The notes beneath the pieces are model-generated. The model made no database searches and had not been told where the DNA came from. It was given only the letters and a program-made list of their open reading frames with translations. A DNA stretch of 8,276 nt from Gammaproteobacteria bacterium (GTDB taxonomy: Bacteria > Pseudomonadota > Gammaproteobacteria > UBA9214), in assembly GCA_029864225.1 (NCBI GenBank), contig JAOTTU010000084.1, positions 1 to 8,276 on the forward strand, in the 5' to 3' direction. This document shows, one piece after another, positions 1 to 5,906 of the stretch (the first letter of the stretch is position 1; every line of letters starts with the position of its first letter). The translations under genes were made by a program, and so were the position numbers.

Positions 1-356
1 CCGGGCACAACGAGGTGGTGCTAGTCGTCTTCGATCCTGAGGTAATCCGCTACGAGGATCTGCTGGCAGTCTTCTGGGAGGCGCATGACCCGACCCAGGG
101 CATGCGCCAGGGCAATGACAGGGGCACCCAGTACCGTTCCGGTATCTATACCCTCGGTGAGGCACAGGCCGCCGCGGCGCAGGCATCGAAGGCGCGCTAC
201 CAGGAACGACTGGCCAGTCACGGATTCGGCCCCATCGCCACCGAGATCCTCGAGTCCCCGGAGTTCTACTACGCTGAGGACTACCACCAGCAGTACCTGG
301 CCAAGAACCCGGCCGGGTATTGCGGCCTGGGCGGCACCGGGGTGAGCTGCACCTAG
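1..356 (+). CDS. msrA: Peptide-methionine (S)-S-oxide reductase MsrA, C-terminal part (5' end outside window)
   Basis: MsrA reduces methionine-S-sulfoxide in proteins, using thioredoxin. The open frame enters from the left edge (first full codon at base 3) and begins GHNEVVLVVFDP, the usual strand following the MsrA core. It then shows FWEAHDPTQGMRQGND, RGTQYRSGIY and YYAEDYHQQYL, all MsrA hallmarks, so identification is secure although the catalytic GCFW segment lies upstream of the window. About 117 residues of a family that is normally 170-215 are present. The C-terminus has the recycling cysteine in GYCGLGG and a second cysteine in the final VSCT, resembling the three-cysteine cytoplasmic E. 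coli-type enzyme; the last Cys is one residue later than in E. coli as I recall it. It is clearly different from the exported MsrA encoded about 1 kb downstream. The GTG at 15 is internal, not the true start. Confidence 0.95.
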   Translation, partial: GHNEVVLVVFDPEVIRYEDLLAVFWEAHDPTQGMRQGNDRGTQYRSGIYTLGEAQAAAAQASKARYQERLASHGFGPIATEILESPEFYYAEDYHQQYLAKNPAGYCGLGGTGVSCT

Positions 357-444
357 GTTTAGCCCCCTTTTATCCGCACGCCTTGAATTTTTCGGCAGCT
401 GCACCCATCTTCAGGGTAGGAGTGATTTTTTCGAGGAGTAAGCC

Positions 445-630
445 ATGATTGCAGGCGTTGTCCTTATTATTGCCGGGATCCTGCTGCTGATCTTTCCACC
501 GCTGCTGTCGATTATCGTGGCCGCGTTCCTGATCCTTGCCGGGGCCATGGCGTTGTCGGTGGCGCATTACAACCGCAAGTTCCAGCGGCACTACGACAAT
601 CCGACGGTGGAATTCTTTTTCCGCTACTAG
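445..630 (+). CDS. Small two-helix membrane protein, DUF3096-like
   Basis: A 61-residue protein. Residues about 2-18 and 21-43 are hydrophobic and separated by a Pro-Pro turn (FPPLLSIIVA), followed by a basic, polar tail (AHYNRKFQRH...) ending in an aromatic VEFFFRY. This two-segment layout with a central Pro resembles the DUF3096 family of tiny inner-membrane proteins, whose function is unknown; that assignment is from memory of the pattern. The ATG is preceded by a good ribosome-binding site, GAGGAG at 433-438 with 6-nt spacing, which supports real translation despite the small size. It lies 88 nt after msrA on the same strand. Its stop codon lies in a perfect palindrome shared with the convergent pirin gene. 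No signal peptide cleavage site is evident. Confidence 0.75.
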   Translation: MIAGVVLIIAGILLLIFPPLLSIIVAAFLILAGAMALSVAHYNRKFQRHYDNPTVEFFFRY

Positions 631-643
631 CCTGCAGGCTAGT
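626..643. repeat. Perfect 18-bp palindrome at a convergent gene junction
   Basis: ACTAGCCTGCAGGCTAGT equals its own reverse complement. It can fold as a 7-bp stem with a TGCA loop on either strand. The TAG of the small membrane protein (628-630) and the TAG of the pirin gene (639-641, minus strand) both fall inside it. No T-tract follows on either side, so a classical intrinsic terminator is not supported; a bidirectional transcription-end structure is possible. Confidence 0.6.
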
Positions 644-1370
644 CGACGAAGGGTCCGTGCTGGTTGATCGGTTGGTGGTGGGGTGTGCCGCTGCAGAGCA
701 TGAAATGACTGTCGCGGGTGGCATGAAAGGCATGTGCCTGGCCGGGCTCCAGAAAGCAGGCGCTGCCGGCCGGTATCTGCGTTGCATCAAGGGCGAGTTC
801 CCCTCCGACGAGATAAAGAAATCCCTTGTGTGTCGCTGGCATCTCAAAGCTGTAGTCTGCGCCCTGTTCGAGCCGGACTTCCTGGTAGATGACCCCGGTG
901 TGCAGCCGTAGCGGTGAGCCGTTGCCGACAATCTGTCTGACGCGGCCGCCGTCGAAGTCCACCTGGGGGATGTCAGCGGTGATGACCTCCTGGTAGTCAG
1001 GGTCGATGGACTTGAGACGTTGCGGCAGGTTGATCCAGAGCTGGATGCCGTGACTTTCCTCATCATTGCCCGGCATCTCCGAGTGTACGATCCCCTTGCC
1101 GGCGGTAAACCGTTGCGCACCGCCTGCGGTCACTGTTGAACGGTTGCCGAGATTGTCTTCATGGCTGATTGCGCCCTCGAACAGATAGGTGATCGCCTCG
1201 AAGCCGCGATGCGGATGTGAGGGGAATCCGGCCCCGGGCCTGATCCTGAAATTGTCCCAGAGCACGAAGGGGTCATAATTCATCAGGCGGCCGGGAACCG
1301 GGAACAGGCGGTTGACCTCGGCGCCGTCCCCCTCCTGCGTGTGTACCGATGGATAGATGATGTGCCCCAT
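639..1370 (-). CDS. Pirin family protein (bicupin), shortened C-terminus
   Basis: A 243-residue cupin-type iron protein; bacterial pirins have been linked to quercetin 2,3-dioxygenase activity and to redox sensing, but the role here is unknown. The N-terminal cupin has the pirin signature HPHRGFEAITYLFEG (from residue 52) and GIVHSEMP (94-100), giving the expected metal ligands His52, His54, His96 and Glu98. The C-terminal domain is present (about 155-240) and ends at QHGPFVD. Most bacterial pirins I know continue after HGPFVMN for some 30-50 residues, so this copy is short. The stop lies inside the palindrome at 626-643. Its ATG is 2 nt past the stop of the exported MsrA gene, with no strong Shine-Dalgarno, so translational coupling is likely. 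The fold assignment is certain; the enzyme activity is not. Confidence 0.93.
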   Translation of the reverse strand: MGHIIYPSVHTQEGDGAEVNRLFPVPGRLMNYDPFVLWDNFRIRPGAGFPSHPHRGFEAITYLFEGAISHEDNLGNRSTVTAGGAQRFTAGKGIVHSEMPGNDEESHGIQLWINLPQRLKSIDPDYQEVITADIPQVDFDGGRVRQIVGNGSPLRLHTGVIYQEVRLEQGADYSFEMPATHKGFLYLVGGELALDATQIPAGSACFLEPGQAHAFHATRDSHFMLCSGTPHHQPINQHGPFVD

Positions 1371-1372
1371 GG

Positions 1373-1993
1373 TTACTCGCGGGTCCCCCAGAGTTCTTCC
1401 AGGCGTTTGTCGCGCCCGCAGCCATGGCGGTAGAACTTGTAGCGCAGTGGATTCTTTTGATAGTAGTCCTGATGGTATTCCTCGGCGGGATAAAACGTAC
1501 TGGCCGCCGAAATCCCTGTCACCACCGGTGCCGTGAACGGTTTCAACTCATCCAGCGCCTGCTTTGATGCCAGTGCCTGCTGCTGCTGGGTGGCGTCCTG
1601 GTAGAAGATCTCGCTGCGGTACTGATCGCCCCTATCGCAGAATTGCCCGCTGGCCGTGGTGGGATCGATGTTGTGCCAGAACGTATCCAGCAGTTCCGCG
1701 TAGCTGACCTTGTCCGGGTCATAGACAATCTGCACGGCCTCGGCATGTCCGGTGCCACCCCGCGAGACCTCCTTGTAGGTCGGGTTGTCCTTGTGTCCAC
1801 CGGTATAACCCGAGGTCGTCGAGATCACGCCCTCGAGTTTGTCGAAGGGCGGCTCCATGCACCAGAAGCAACCCCCGGCAAAGGTCGCGATGGCCTGACC
1901 CGGGACTGCGGCTGGCGGTTCAGCTGCCAGGGCGCCTGACAGCAGGGGAATCAATAGTGCGAAAAGCCGGCCTGCCCTGTGGATTATCTGCAT
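1373..1993 (-). CDS. msrA: Exported peptide-methionine (S)-S-oxide reductase MsrA
   Basis: A 206-residue MsrA with an N-terminal signal peptide. A basic start (MQIIHRAGR) is followed by a hydrophobic stretch and a signal peptidase I site, ALA followed by AEPP (cleavage after about residue 23), so it probably repairs methionine sulfoxide in periplasmic proteins. The catalytic motif is GGCFWCMEPPF with Cys42 as nucleophile. Also present are SGYTGGH (61-67), GTGHAEAVQIVYDP (from about 80), DPTTASGQFCDRGDQYRS (from 110) and EEYHQDYYQKNP (171-182). Cys192 in YRHGCG is the likely resolving cysteine; Cys45 and Cys119 are extra. It is a different subtype from the cytoplasmic MsrA at the left edge. 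AGGA lies about 7 nt before the ATG. It forms a two-gene unit with the downstream pirin. An inner-membrane-anchored form, if the signal is not cleaved, cannot be excluded. Confidence 0.95.
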   Translation of the reverse strand: MQIIHRAGRLFALLIPLLSGALAAEPPAAVPGQAIATFAGGCFWCMEPPFDKLEGVISTTSGYTGGHKDNPTYKEVSRGGTGHAEAVQIVYDPDKVSYAELLDTFWHNIDPTTASGQFCDRGDQYRSEIFYQDATQQQQALASKQALDELKPFTAPVVTGISAASTFYPAEEYHQDYYQKNPLRYKFYRHGCGRDKRLEELWGTRE

Positions 1994-2146
1994 TGCTCGG
2001 TCCTGTGAAAACGGGTGTCAGGGATATGGACAATAGCCTGAGGCAATTGTTTCATTATGTGATTATGATATATGGGGGATTCACGCACGCACGCATGATG
2101 GATACCCGATGCCGCAATCAATAATCCCGCCGACCGGAGGTGAACC
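1994..2146. promoter_or_regulatory. AT-rich divergent promoter region
   Basis: This 153-bp gap separates the exported msrA-pirin pair (leftward) from the quinone reductase-transporter pair (rightward), so it should hold both promoters. A pronounced AT-rich block lies at 2045-2074 in otherwise GC-rich DNA. It contains TATGAT at 2064-2069, a possible rightward -10, but no convincing -35 at the right distance. ATTATG occurs twice, at 2054-2059 and 2062-2067. A short CACG tandem run follows at 2082-2095. The individual promoter elements are not certain. Confidence 0.45.
2136..2142 (+). promoter_or_regulatory. Strong Shine-Dalgarno fixing a GTG start
   Basis: GGAGGTG lies 4 nt before the GTG at 2147. 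The next in-frame ATG is five codons on and has no comparable site, so GTG is the start of the quinone oxidoreductase. Confidence 0.8.
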
Positions 2147-3148
2147 GTGAAGGCCGTACAGATGACAGCCGTTGGCAACCCGGAGGTCCTGGTACTGGCC
2201 GATATGGATGAGCCCGCGATCAGCACCCCAACCCAGCTCAAGGTGCAGCTGAAGGCGGCCGGTGTGAACCCGGTCGATACCAAGCTGCGCAGCCGCGGGG
2301 TGTTCTATCCTGATGCCTTGCCCGCGGTGCTTGGCTGTGACGGGGCCGGTGTTGTCACCGGGGTGGGCGCGGCGGTTACCCGGTTCCGCCCGGGTGATGC
2401 CGTGTGGTTCTGCAACGGCGGTCTGGGCGGCGCGCAGGGCAACTACGCCGAGTACACCGTGATCGAGGAAGCAGTCGCGCGGCCCAAACCCGCAGGCCTG
2501 GATTTTGTCGCGGCCGCGGCCATGCCGCTGGTCCTGATCACGGCCTGGGAGGCCCTGTTCGACCGGGCCCGGCTGCAGGCAGGCCAGTCGGTCCTGATTC
2601 ACGCGGGGGGCGGTGGCGTAGGCCACGTGGCTATCCAGCTGGCAAAACACCGCGGCGCACGCGTGCTGACCACGGTCGGTTCCGCTGAAAACGCACAATT
2701 CGTGGCCGCCCTCGGGGCCGATGAAGCGATCCTTTACCCCGAGCAGGATTTTGTCGCCGCGGTTGCCGGGCTGACCGGCGGACGGGGTGTGGACGTGGCG
2801 CTGGATAGCGTCGGCGGGGAGATCTTCCGCAACAGTGTCCGGGCGGTAGCGCATTACGGCGACCTGGTGACCCTGCTGGACCCGGGTCCCGGAGTCGAGT
2901 GGAAGGAGGCGCGCAACCGCAACCTGCGTATCGGATTTGAATTGATGCTGACACCCATGCTCGCCGACCTGCCGGAGGCACGCGCCCGGCAAGGTGAGAT
3001 CCTGGATGCCTGTGCGGCACTGTTTGCTAGCGGGCACCTGCGGGCCCATGTGAGCCAGACCTTGCCGCTGGCACCGGCGGCCGAGGCGCACCGGCGGCTC
3101 GAGCAAGGTCACATGCAGGGCAAGCTCGTCCTGATCATCAACGATTGA
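2147..3148 (+). CDS. MDR-superfamily NAD(P)H:quinone oxidoreductase-like protein
   Basis: A 333-residue medium-chain dehydrogenase/reductase of the zinc-independent quinone oxidoreductase type. The N-terminal GroES-like domain (about 1-120) has AGVNPVDTKLRSRG (from residue 38) and GCDGAGVVTGVG (63-74). The Rossmann domain carries the nucleotide-binding AGGGGVGHVAIQLAK (153-167), and GGRGVDVALDSVGG (211-224) is the usual second signature. The cysteine cluster for structural zinc and the catalytic Cys-His pair of alcohol dehydrogenases are absent, consistent with NADPH-dependent reduction of quinones or enones. The exact substrate cannot be read from sequence. The start is GTG with an excellent Shine-Dalgarno. 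The stop lies 18 nt before the transporter start, so the two are probably co-transcribed. The divergent neighbour encodes an exported MsrA, which suggests, but does not prove, an oxidative-stress context. Confidence 0.92.
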   Translation: MKAVQMTAVGNPEVLVLADMDEPAISTPTQLKVQLKAAGVNPVDTKLRSRGVFYPDALPAVLGCDGAGVVTGVGAAVTRFRPGDAVWFCNGGLGGAQGNYAEYTVIEEAVARPKPAGLDFVAAAAMPLVLITAWEALFDRARLQAGQSVLIHAGGGGVGHVAIQLAKHRGARVLTTVGSAENAQFVAALGADEAILYPEQDFVAAVAGLTGGRGVDVALDSVGGEIFRNSVRAVAHYGDLVTLLDPGPGVEWKEARNRNLRIGFELMLTPMLADLPEARARQGEILDACAALFASGHLRAHVSQTLPLAPAAEAHRRLEQGHMQGKLVLIIND

Positions 3149-3166
3149 TACGCAGGTCCACTGATC

Positions 3167-4663
3167 TTGTTCATGTTTCGTTCACAGATCGGGCTGCTGC
3201 TGGGGCCGGCACTGTTTCTGCTGGTCATGCTGCTGCCGGTGCCGGATGGCATGTCCCCCGAAGGCATGCACGTGGCCGCGGTTACCGTACTCATGGCCGT
3301 GTGGTGGATCTCCGAGGCCATCCCGATACCGGCCACGGCGTTGCTGCCGATTGCGCTGTTTCCCCTGCTGGGCGTCATGAGCGGCAGCGAGGTCACACGT
3401 TCCTACGCCCACCACCTCGTATACCTGTTTCTCGGCGGTTTCCTGATCGCGGTGACCATGGAGAAGTGGAACCTGCATCACCGCATAGCGTTGCACACAA
3501 TCCGTATCGTCGGTGTCACACCGCAGCGGATCGTGCTGGGCTTCATGCTGGCGACCGCCTTCCTGTCCATGTGGATCAGCAATACCGCCGCGACCATGAT
3601 GATGGTCACCATCGGGGTGGCGGTGTTGCGCGAGATATCCAGCGAAATCGAGCAGGGACCGGGGGCCATCAATACGCAGCCGGGTGAACTGCGGTTCGGT
3701 ACCGCAATGATGCTGGGAATCGGTTATGCCGCGTCGATCGGCGGTATCGCAACACTGATAGGCTCACCACCGAACGCCATACTGGCCGGTGTGGTGGAGA
3801 AGACCTATGGCTATAGCCTCAGTTTTCTTGAATGGATGAGTTTCGGTCTGCCCTTGTCGATAGTTATGCTGCTGCTGACATGGCTGTATCTCACCCGAAT
3901 CGTCTTCCGCAGCGAGGTTCATCATCTGCCGGGCGGGAGGGCCTTCATAACGCAGCAAATCCGGTCACTGGGTCCCATGTCGAGGCAGGAGAAATACGTT
4001 GCCGCGGTATTCTCCATGGTGGCCGTGTTGTGGGTGCTGCGCGGGCTGCTGAATCCCGAGTCACTGAAGATGGTCAAGGACTCCACTATCGCGATCTGTG
4101 GCGCGCTGCTGTTATTTGTGATCCCCGTTAATTTGAGGAAAAGAGAGTTCCTGCTGGACTGGAAGACCGCGGTCACCATTCCCTGGGACATCATCATCCT
4201 GTTTGGCGGCGGTTTTGCCCTGGCGCAGGGTTTCAGTGACAGCGGACTCACTCACTGGCTGGCGCAGCAGCTGGCAGTGCTGCAGGGTGTCAACATGGTA
4301 TTGATCATTACCGCCGTCGTGCTACTGGTGATCTTTCTGACCGAGGTGACGTCCAACACGGCAACGGCATCGCTGTTGCTGCCGGTGATGGGGGCCCTAG
4401 CTGCCGCGATCGGGGTGCATCCCTTCGGCCTGATGGCGGCTACCGTTGTTGCCGCCTCATTCGCCTTCATGCTGCCGGTGGCCACGCCGCCGAATGCGAT
4501 CGTGTTCAGCAGCCGCTATGTCACTATTCCGCAGATGGTGAAGGCGGGCTTGTGGCTGAATCTGCTGGGTGCGCTGGTGATTACGCTGTTTGTCTACTTC
4601 GTGCTGCCGCGGGTGTGGGGTATCGACCTGGCAAGCCCGCATTTCTCACCGGGCGGCGGTTAA
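3167..4663 (+). CDS. SLC13/DASS family anion:Na+ symporter
   Basis: A 498-residue, multi-pass inner-membrane protein of the divalent anion:sodium symporter family, whose substrates include dicarboxylates, citrate and sulfate. Both repeats of the inverted-topology fold show the family's sodium-site motifs: SNT at 138-140 (WISNTAATMMM) with SPPNA at 200-204, and SNT at 396-398 (TSNTATASLLLP) with TPPNA at 440-444. The signature near the end reads ATPPNAIVFSSRYVTIPQM. Length is normal for the family. The substrate is not determinable here. The start is uncertain: TTG at 3167 has AGGT about 9 nt upstream, whereas ATG at 3173 would leave a 15-nt gap; the protein differs by two residues. The last nine codons (residues 490-498, SPHFSPGGG) come from the left end of the inverted-repeat element, so the natural C-terminus may have been altered. 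Confidence 0.93.
   Translation: MFMFRSQIGLLLGPALFLLVMLLPVPDGMSPEGMHVAAVTVLMAVWWISEAIPIPATALLPIALFPLLGVMSGSEVTRSYAHHLVYLFLGGFLIAVTMEKWNLHHRIALHTIRIVGVTPQRIVLGFMLATAFLSMWISNTAATMMMVTIGVAVLREISSEIEQGPGAINTQPGELRFGTAMMLGIGYAASIGGIATLIGSPPNAILAGVVEKTYGYSLSFLEWMSFGLPLSIVMLLLTWLYLTRIVFRSEVHHLPGGRAFITQQIRSLGPMSRQEKYVAAVFSMVAVLWVLRGLLNPESLKMVKDSTIAICGALLLFVIPVNLRKREFLLDWKTAVTIPWDIIILFGGGFALAQGFSDSGLTHWLAQQLAVLQGVNMVLIITAVVLLVIFLTEVTSNTATASLLLPVMGALAAAIGVHPFGLMAATVVAASFAFMLPVATPPNAIVFSSRYVTIPQMVKAGLWLNLLGALVITLFVYFVLPRVWGIDLASPHFSPGGG
4627..4633. repeat. Left copy of flanking direct repeat CCTGGCA
   Basis: Identical to 4880-4886 in the same orientation; candidate target-site duplication. Seven bases alone could coincide by chance, but its position immediately outside the inverted repeat gives it weight. 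Confidence 0.4.
4630..4653 (+). repeat. Left arm of terminal inverted repeat
   Basis: Core AGCCCGCATTTCTCACCGGG at 4634-4653 is perfectly inverted at 4857-4876. With the three outer bases matched and one mismatch (4633 against 4877), the arms reach 24 bp. This arm is translated as part of the transporter's C-terminal tail. Confidence 0.8.
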
Positions 4664-4879
4664 GTCATATAAAGCACTGACGTAAAGTACATAGTGAAGA
4701 TCAGGAATAAGAGGGTGTGTCTCCTGTATTGCCTATCCCGTCCCTGGCTGGTTCTCGCGCGCCCGGTCTTGCGCTTCACTCAAGCGGTAGCTACGGCTAC
4801 CACTTTCGCTCCAGCACGGCGTCCGGACACACGAGTCCTGCGCCAGCATCCGGGATCCCGGTGAGAAATGCGGGCTAGC
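4634..4879. mobile_element. MITE-like or IS-deletion-derivative element
   Basis: Bases 4634-4653 are the exact reverse complement of 4857-4876 (20 of 20), extending outward to 24 positions with one mismatch. The direct repeat CCTGGCA sits immediately outside each end (4627-4633 and 4880-4886), like a 7-bp target-site duplication. The 200-bp interior has no credible gene. It includes a hairpin with a cTACGg tetraloop at 4786-4801 and a 12-bp palindrome CCGGGATCCCGG at 4850-4861. The element sits exactly between two convergent gene ends and carries no transposase. I cannot assign it to an IS family. A degenerate copy of a larger IS and a true MITE are both possible. Confidence 0.55.
4786..4801. 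repeat. Hairpin with UACG tetraloop inside the element
   Basis: GGTAGC-TACG-GCTACC forms a 6-bp stem closing a TACG loop with a C-G closing pair. On the plus strand this is the extra-stable cUACGg RNA tetraloop. No T-run follows, so it is not a canonical terminator. Confidence 0.55.
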
Positions 4880-4880
4880 C
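4857..4880 (-). repeat. Right arm of terminal inverted repeat
   Basis: Reverse complement of the left arm at 4630-4653, with 23 of 24 positions matching. It lies 9 bp from the stop codon of the minus-strand gene at 4890. Confidence 0.8.
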
Positions 4881-4886
4881 CTGGCA
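4880..4886. repeat. Right copy of flanking direct repeat CCTGGCA
   Basis: Same sequence and orientation as 4627-4633. It overlaps the outermost base of the right inverted-repeat arm and ends 3 bp before the stop codon of the convergent gene. Confidence 0.4.
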
Positions 4887-4889
4887 GTC

Positions 4890-5312
4890 TTATTCCTTGA
4901 TCCTGGCCAGGACATGTACCTGAAAGGAGATCTGTTCCAGGAACGCCTGGGTGTCACGTGCGCCTGCCGCGATGTTCATGCGCACCCGGTTGGTCTCATC
5001 GTCCAGCTCGGCCGCGGCACCGAAGATCTGCCAGCCCGCAAAGCTGGCGACACCGTCCGTGCGGTTGCCGGCCAGTGCGGCGGTCGCGGTGATCTTGACT
5101 ATTGATTCATCTGTAGTGTCGTAGGTCCTGCCGATATCAAAACAGATAACCTCCAGTGACCAGCGCGGGTGCGGCATGCCCCCGCAGAGTTCGACTTCCG
5201 CCATGCCGGAGTAGATAAACAGCCGGTTGGCGCCGTCGGGTCCATTGACGCAGACCTCCATGTCCTGCATGTCTGTCAGGCGTCTGGGTTCGATGACATT
5301 CGAATAAGGCAT
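4890..5312 (-). CDS. Hypothetical protein (140 aa), unrecognised
   Basis: I do not recognise this family. From the ATG at 5312 the protein has 140 residues. It is acidic to neutral and has no membrane segment or signal peptide. Its many short alternating hydrophobic/polar stretches (for example VKITATAAL at 72-80 and FQVHVLARI near the end) suggest a beta-rich soluble fold. Cysteines are at 21, 43 and 57. The frame stays open upstream to an ATG at 5453, but the extra 47 residues look non-coding in composition, and the 5312 ATG has GGAG at 5320-5323 with 7-nt spacing, so I chose 5312. It is preceded by a 179-bp gap and so probably has its own promoter. Its 3' end abuts the inverted-repeat element, which does not appear to have damaged it, though a changed C-terminus cannot be excluded. 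Confidence 0.75.
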   Translation of the reverse strand: MPYSNVIEPRRLTDMQDMEVCVNGPDGANRLFIYSGMAEVELCGGMPHPRWSLEVICFDIGRTYDTTDESIVKITATAALAGNRTDGVASFAGWQIFGAAAELDDETNRVRMNIAAGARDTQAFLEQISFQVHVLARIKE

Positions 5313-5319
5313 AAGGTTT

Positions 5320-5323
5320 CTCC
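5320..5323 (-). promoter_or_regulatory. Shine-Dalgarno deciding the start at 5312
   Basis: The minus-strand GGAG lies 7 nt before the ATG at 5312. It favours this start over the longer open frame that begins at 5453. Confidence 0.7.
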
Positions 5324-5491
5324 AAGATTTTTTAGTTCTCGATTCTTGAGCTGACTGCTGATACCGCCCCTGGTATTGTGACTTTTTCCATTCCATATTG
5401 GACGCTAATTGGGGCCCGATGGCAAGCAGGCACGACGCTTCCGGTGCCGGCAAACAGGAGTGGCAGGCTGCGCATGTAACTGGTTTACAGG

Positions 5492-5836
5492 TTAATTTGA
5501 GTCGGGCTGGGTGTCGCCCGGGGGGGTGGGCAACGGGAAGGGCGTGATCTTGCCGCCGTCACCACCGACGGCGGTGATCTTGTTGGCGCCTTCGCGTTCA
5601 ACCTCGTCGATACGGATGACGGCTTGCAGGGGTATGTAGGTCCGTTTCACTCCGGCGAACTCCGATTTCAGGCGCTCTTCCGAGGGGTCAACCAGTACCG
5701 AGGAGCGTTCGCCGAAAATGATGCCCTCGACTTCGACAAAGGCGTACATATTGCTCTGGTGAACTTCGCGGGCATGGAGCTCGTAGATATCACCCCGGTT
5801 GTGGAATGCAATTCTGTAGATCTTGTCTTCTTTCAT
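5492..5836 (-). CDS. DUF1820 family protein
   Basis: A 114-residue cytoplasmic protein matching the DUF1820 pattern as I remember it: IYRIAFHNRGDIYELHARE (6-24), YAFVEVEGIIFGERSSVLVD (31-50), PSEERLKSEFAGVKRTYIPL (51-70) and AVIRIDEVEREG (72-83). The family is small, of unknown function and largely confined to Gammaproteobacteria. The C-terminal 25 residues are a low-complexity Gly/Pro tail (GGDGGKITPFPLPTPPGD), which varies between family members. The ATG lacks a clear Shine-Dalgarno. It lies 70 nt downstream of the glutaredoxin gene on the same strand; the gap holds a stem-loop, so the two may be co-transcribed with partial termination or processing between them. Confidence 0.9.
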   Translation of the reverse strand: MKEDKIYRIAFHNRGDIYELHAREVHQSNMYAFVEVEGIIFGERSSVLVDPSEERLKSEFAGVKRTYIPLQAVIRIDEVEREGANKITAVGGDGGKITPFPLPTPPGDTQPDSN

Positions 5837-5877
5837 GGCTGGCGGGATTCGCTGTCACGCTGAGGGGTGCGGGATCG

Positions 5878-5897
5878 CAGCGGCAGTAGAGCCGCTG
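5878..5897 (-). repeat. Stem-loop between glutaredoxin and DUF1820 genes
   Basis: On the minus strand CAGCGGC-TCTACT-GCCGCTG gives a perfect 7-bp GC-rich stem with a 6-nt loop, 9 nt after the glutaredoxin stop. No U-tract follows, so it may be an attenuating or mRNA-stabilising hairpin rather than a true terminator. A 10-bp palindrome, CTGTCGACAG at 5895-5904, overlaps its outer edge. Confidence 0.45.
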
Positions 5898-5906
5898 TCG
5901 ACAGGG

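Noticed and set aside
2095..2124. Nine-codon leader frame (MMDTRCRNQ) before the quinone oxidoreductase
   Set aside because: It has no Shine-Dalgarno and is too short to distinguish from chance.
2081..3112. 343-codon minus-strand open frame opposite the quinone oxidoreductase
   Set aside because: It is a long antisense frame typical of GC-rich codon bias; the plus strand carries full MDR motifs and a strong ribosome-binding site.
4733..4957. 74-codon minus-strand open frame across the right arm of the element
   Set aside because: It overlaps the end of the gene at 4890 in another frame, is Arg/Ser-rich as expected of chance translation, and covers only repeat sequence; at most it is a relic of the element's former gene.
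5361..5376. Inverted repeat ATACC-N6-GGTAT upstream of the 140-aa protein gene
   Set aside because: The 5-bp arms are short enough to occur by chance, and no promoter could be placed beside it.
5313..5453. 47-residue N-terminal extension of the 140-aa protein
   Set aside because: The internal ATG at 5312 has a good Shine-Dalgarno, and the extension has atypical composition without a ribosome-binding site.
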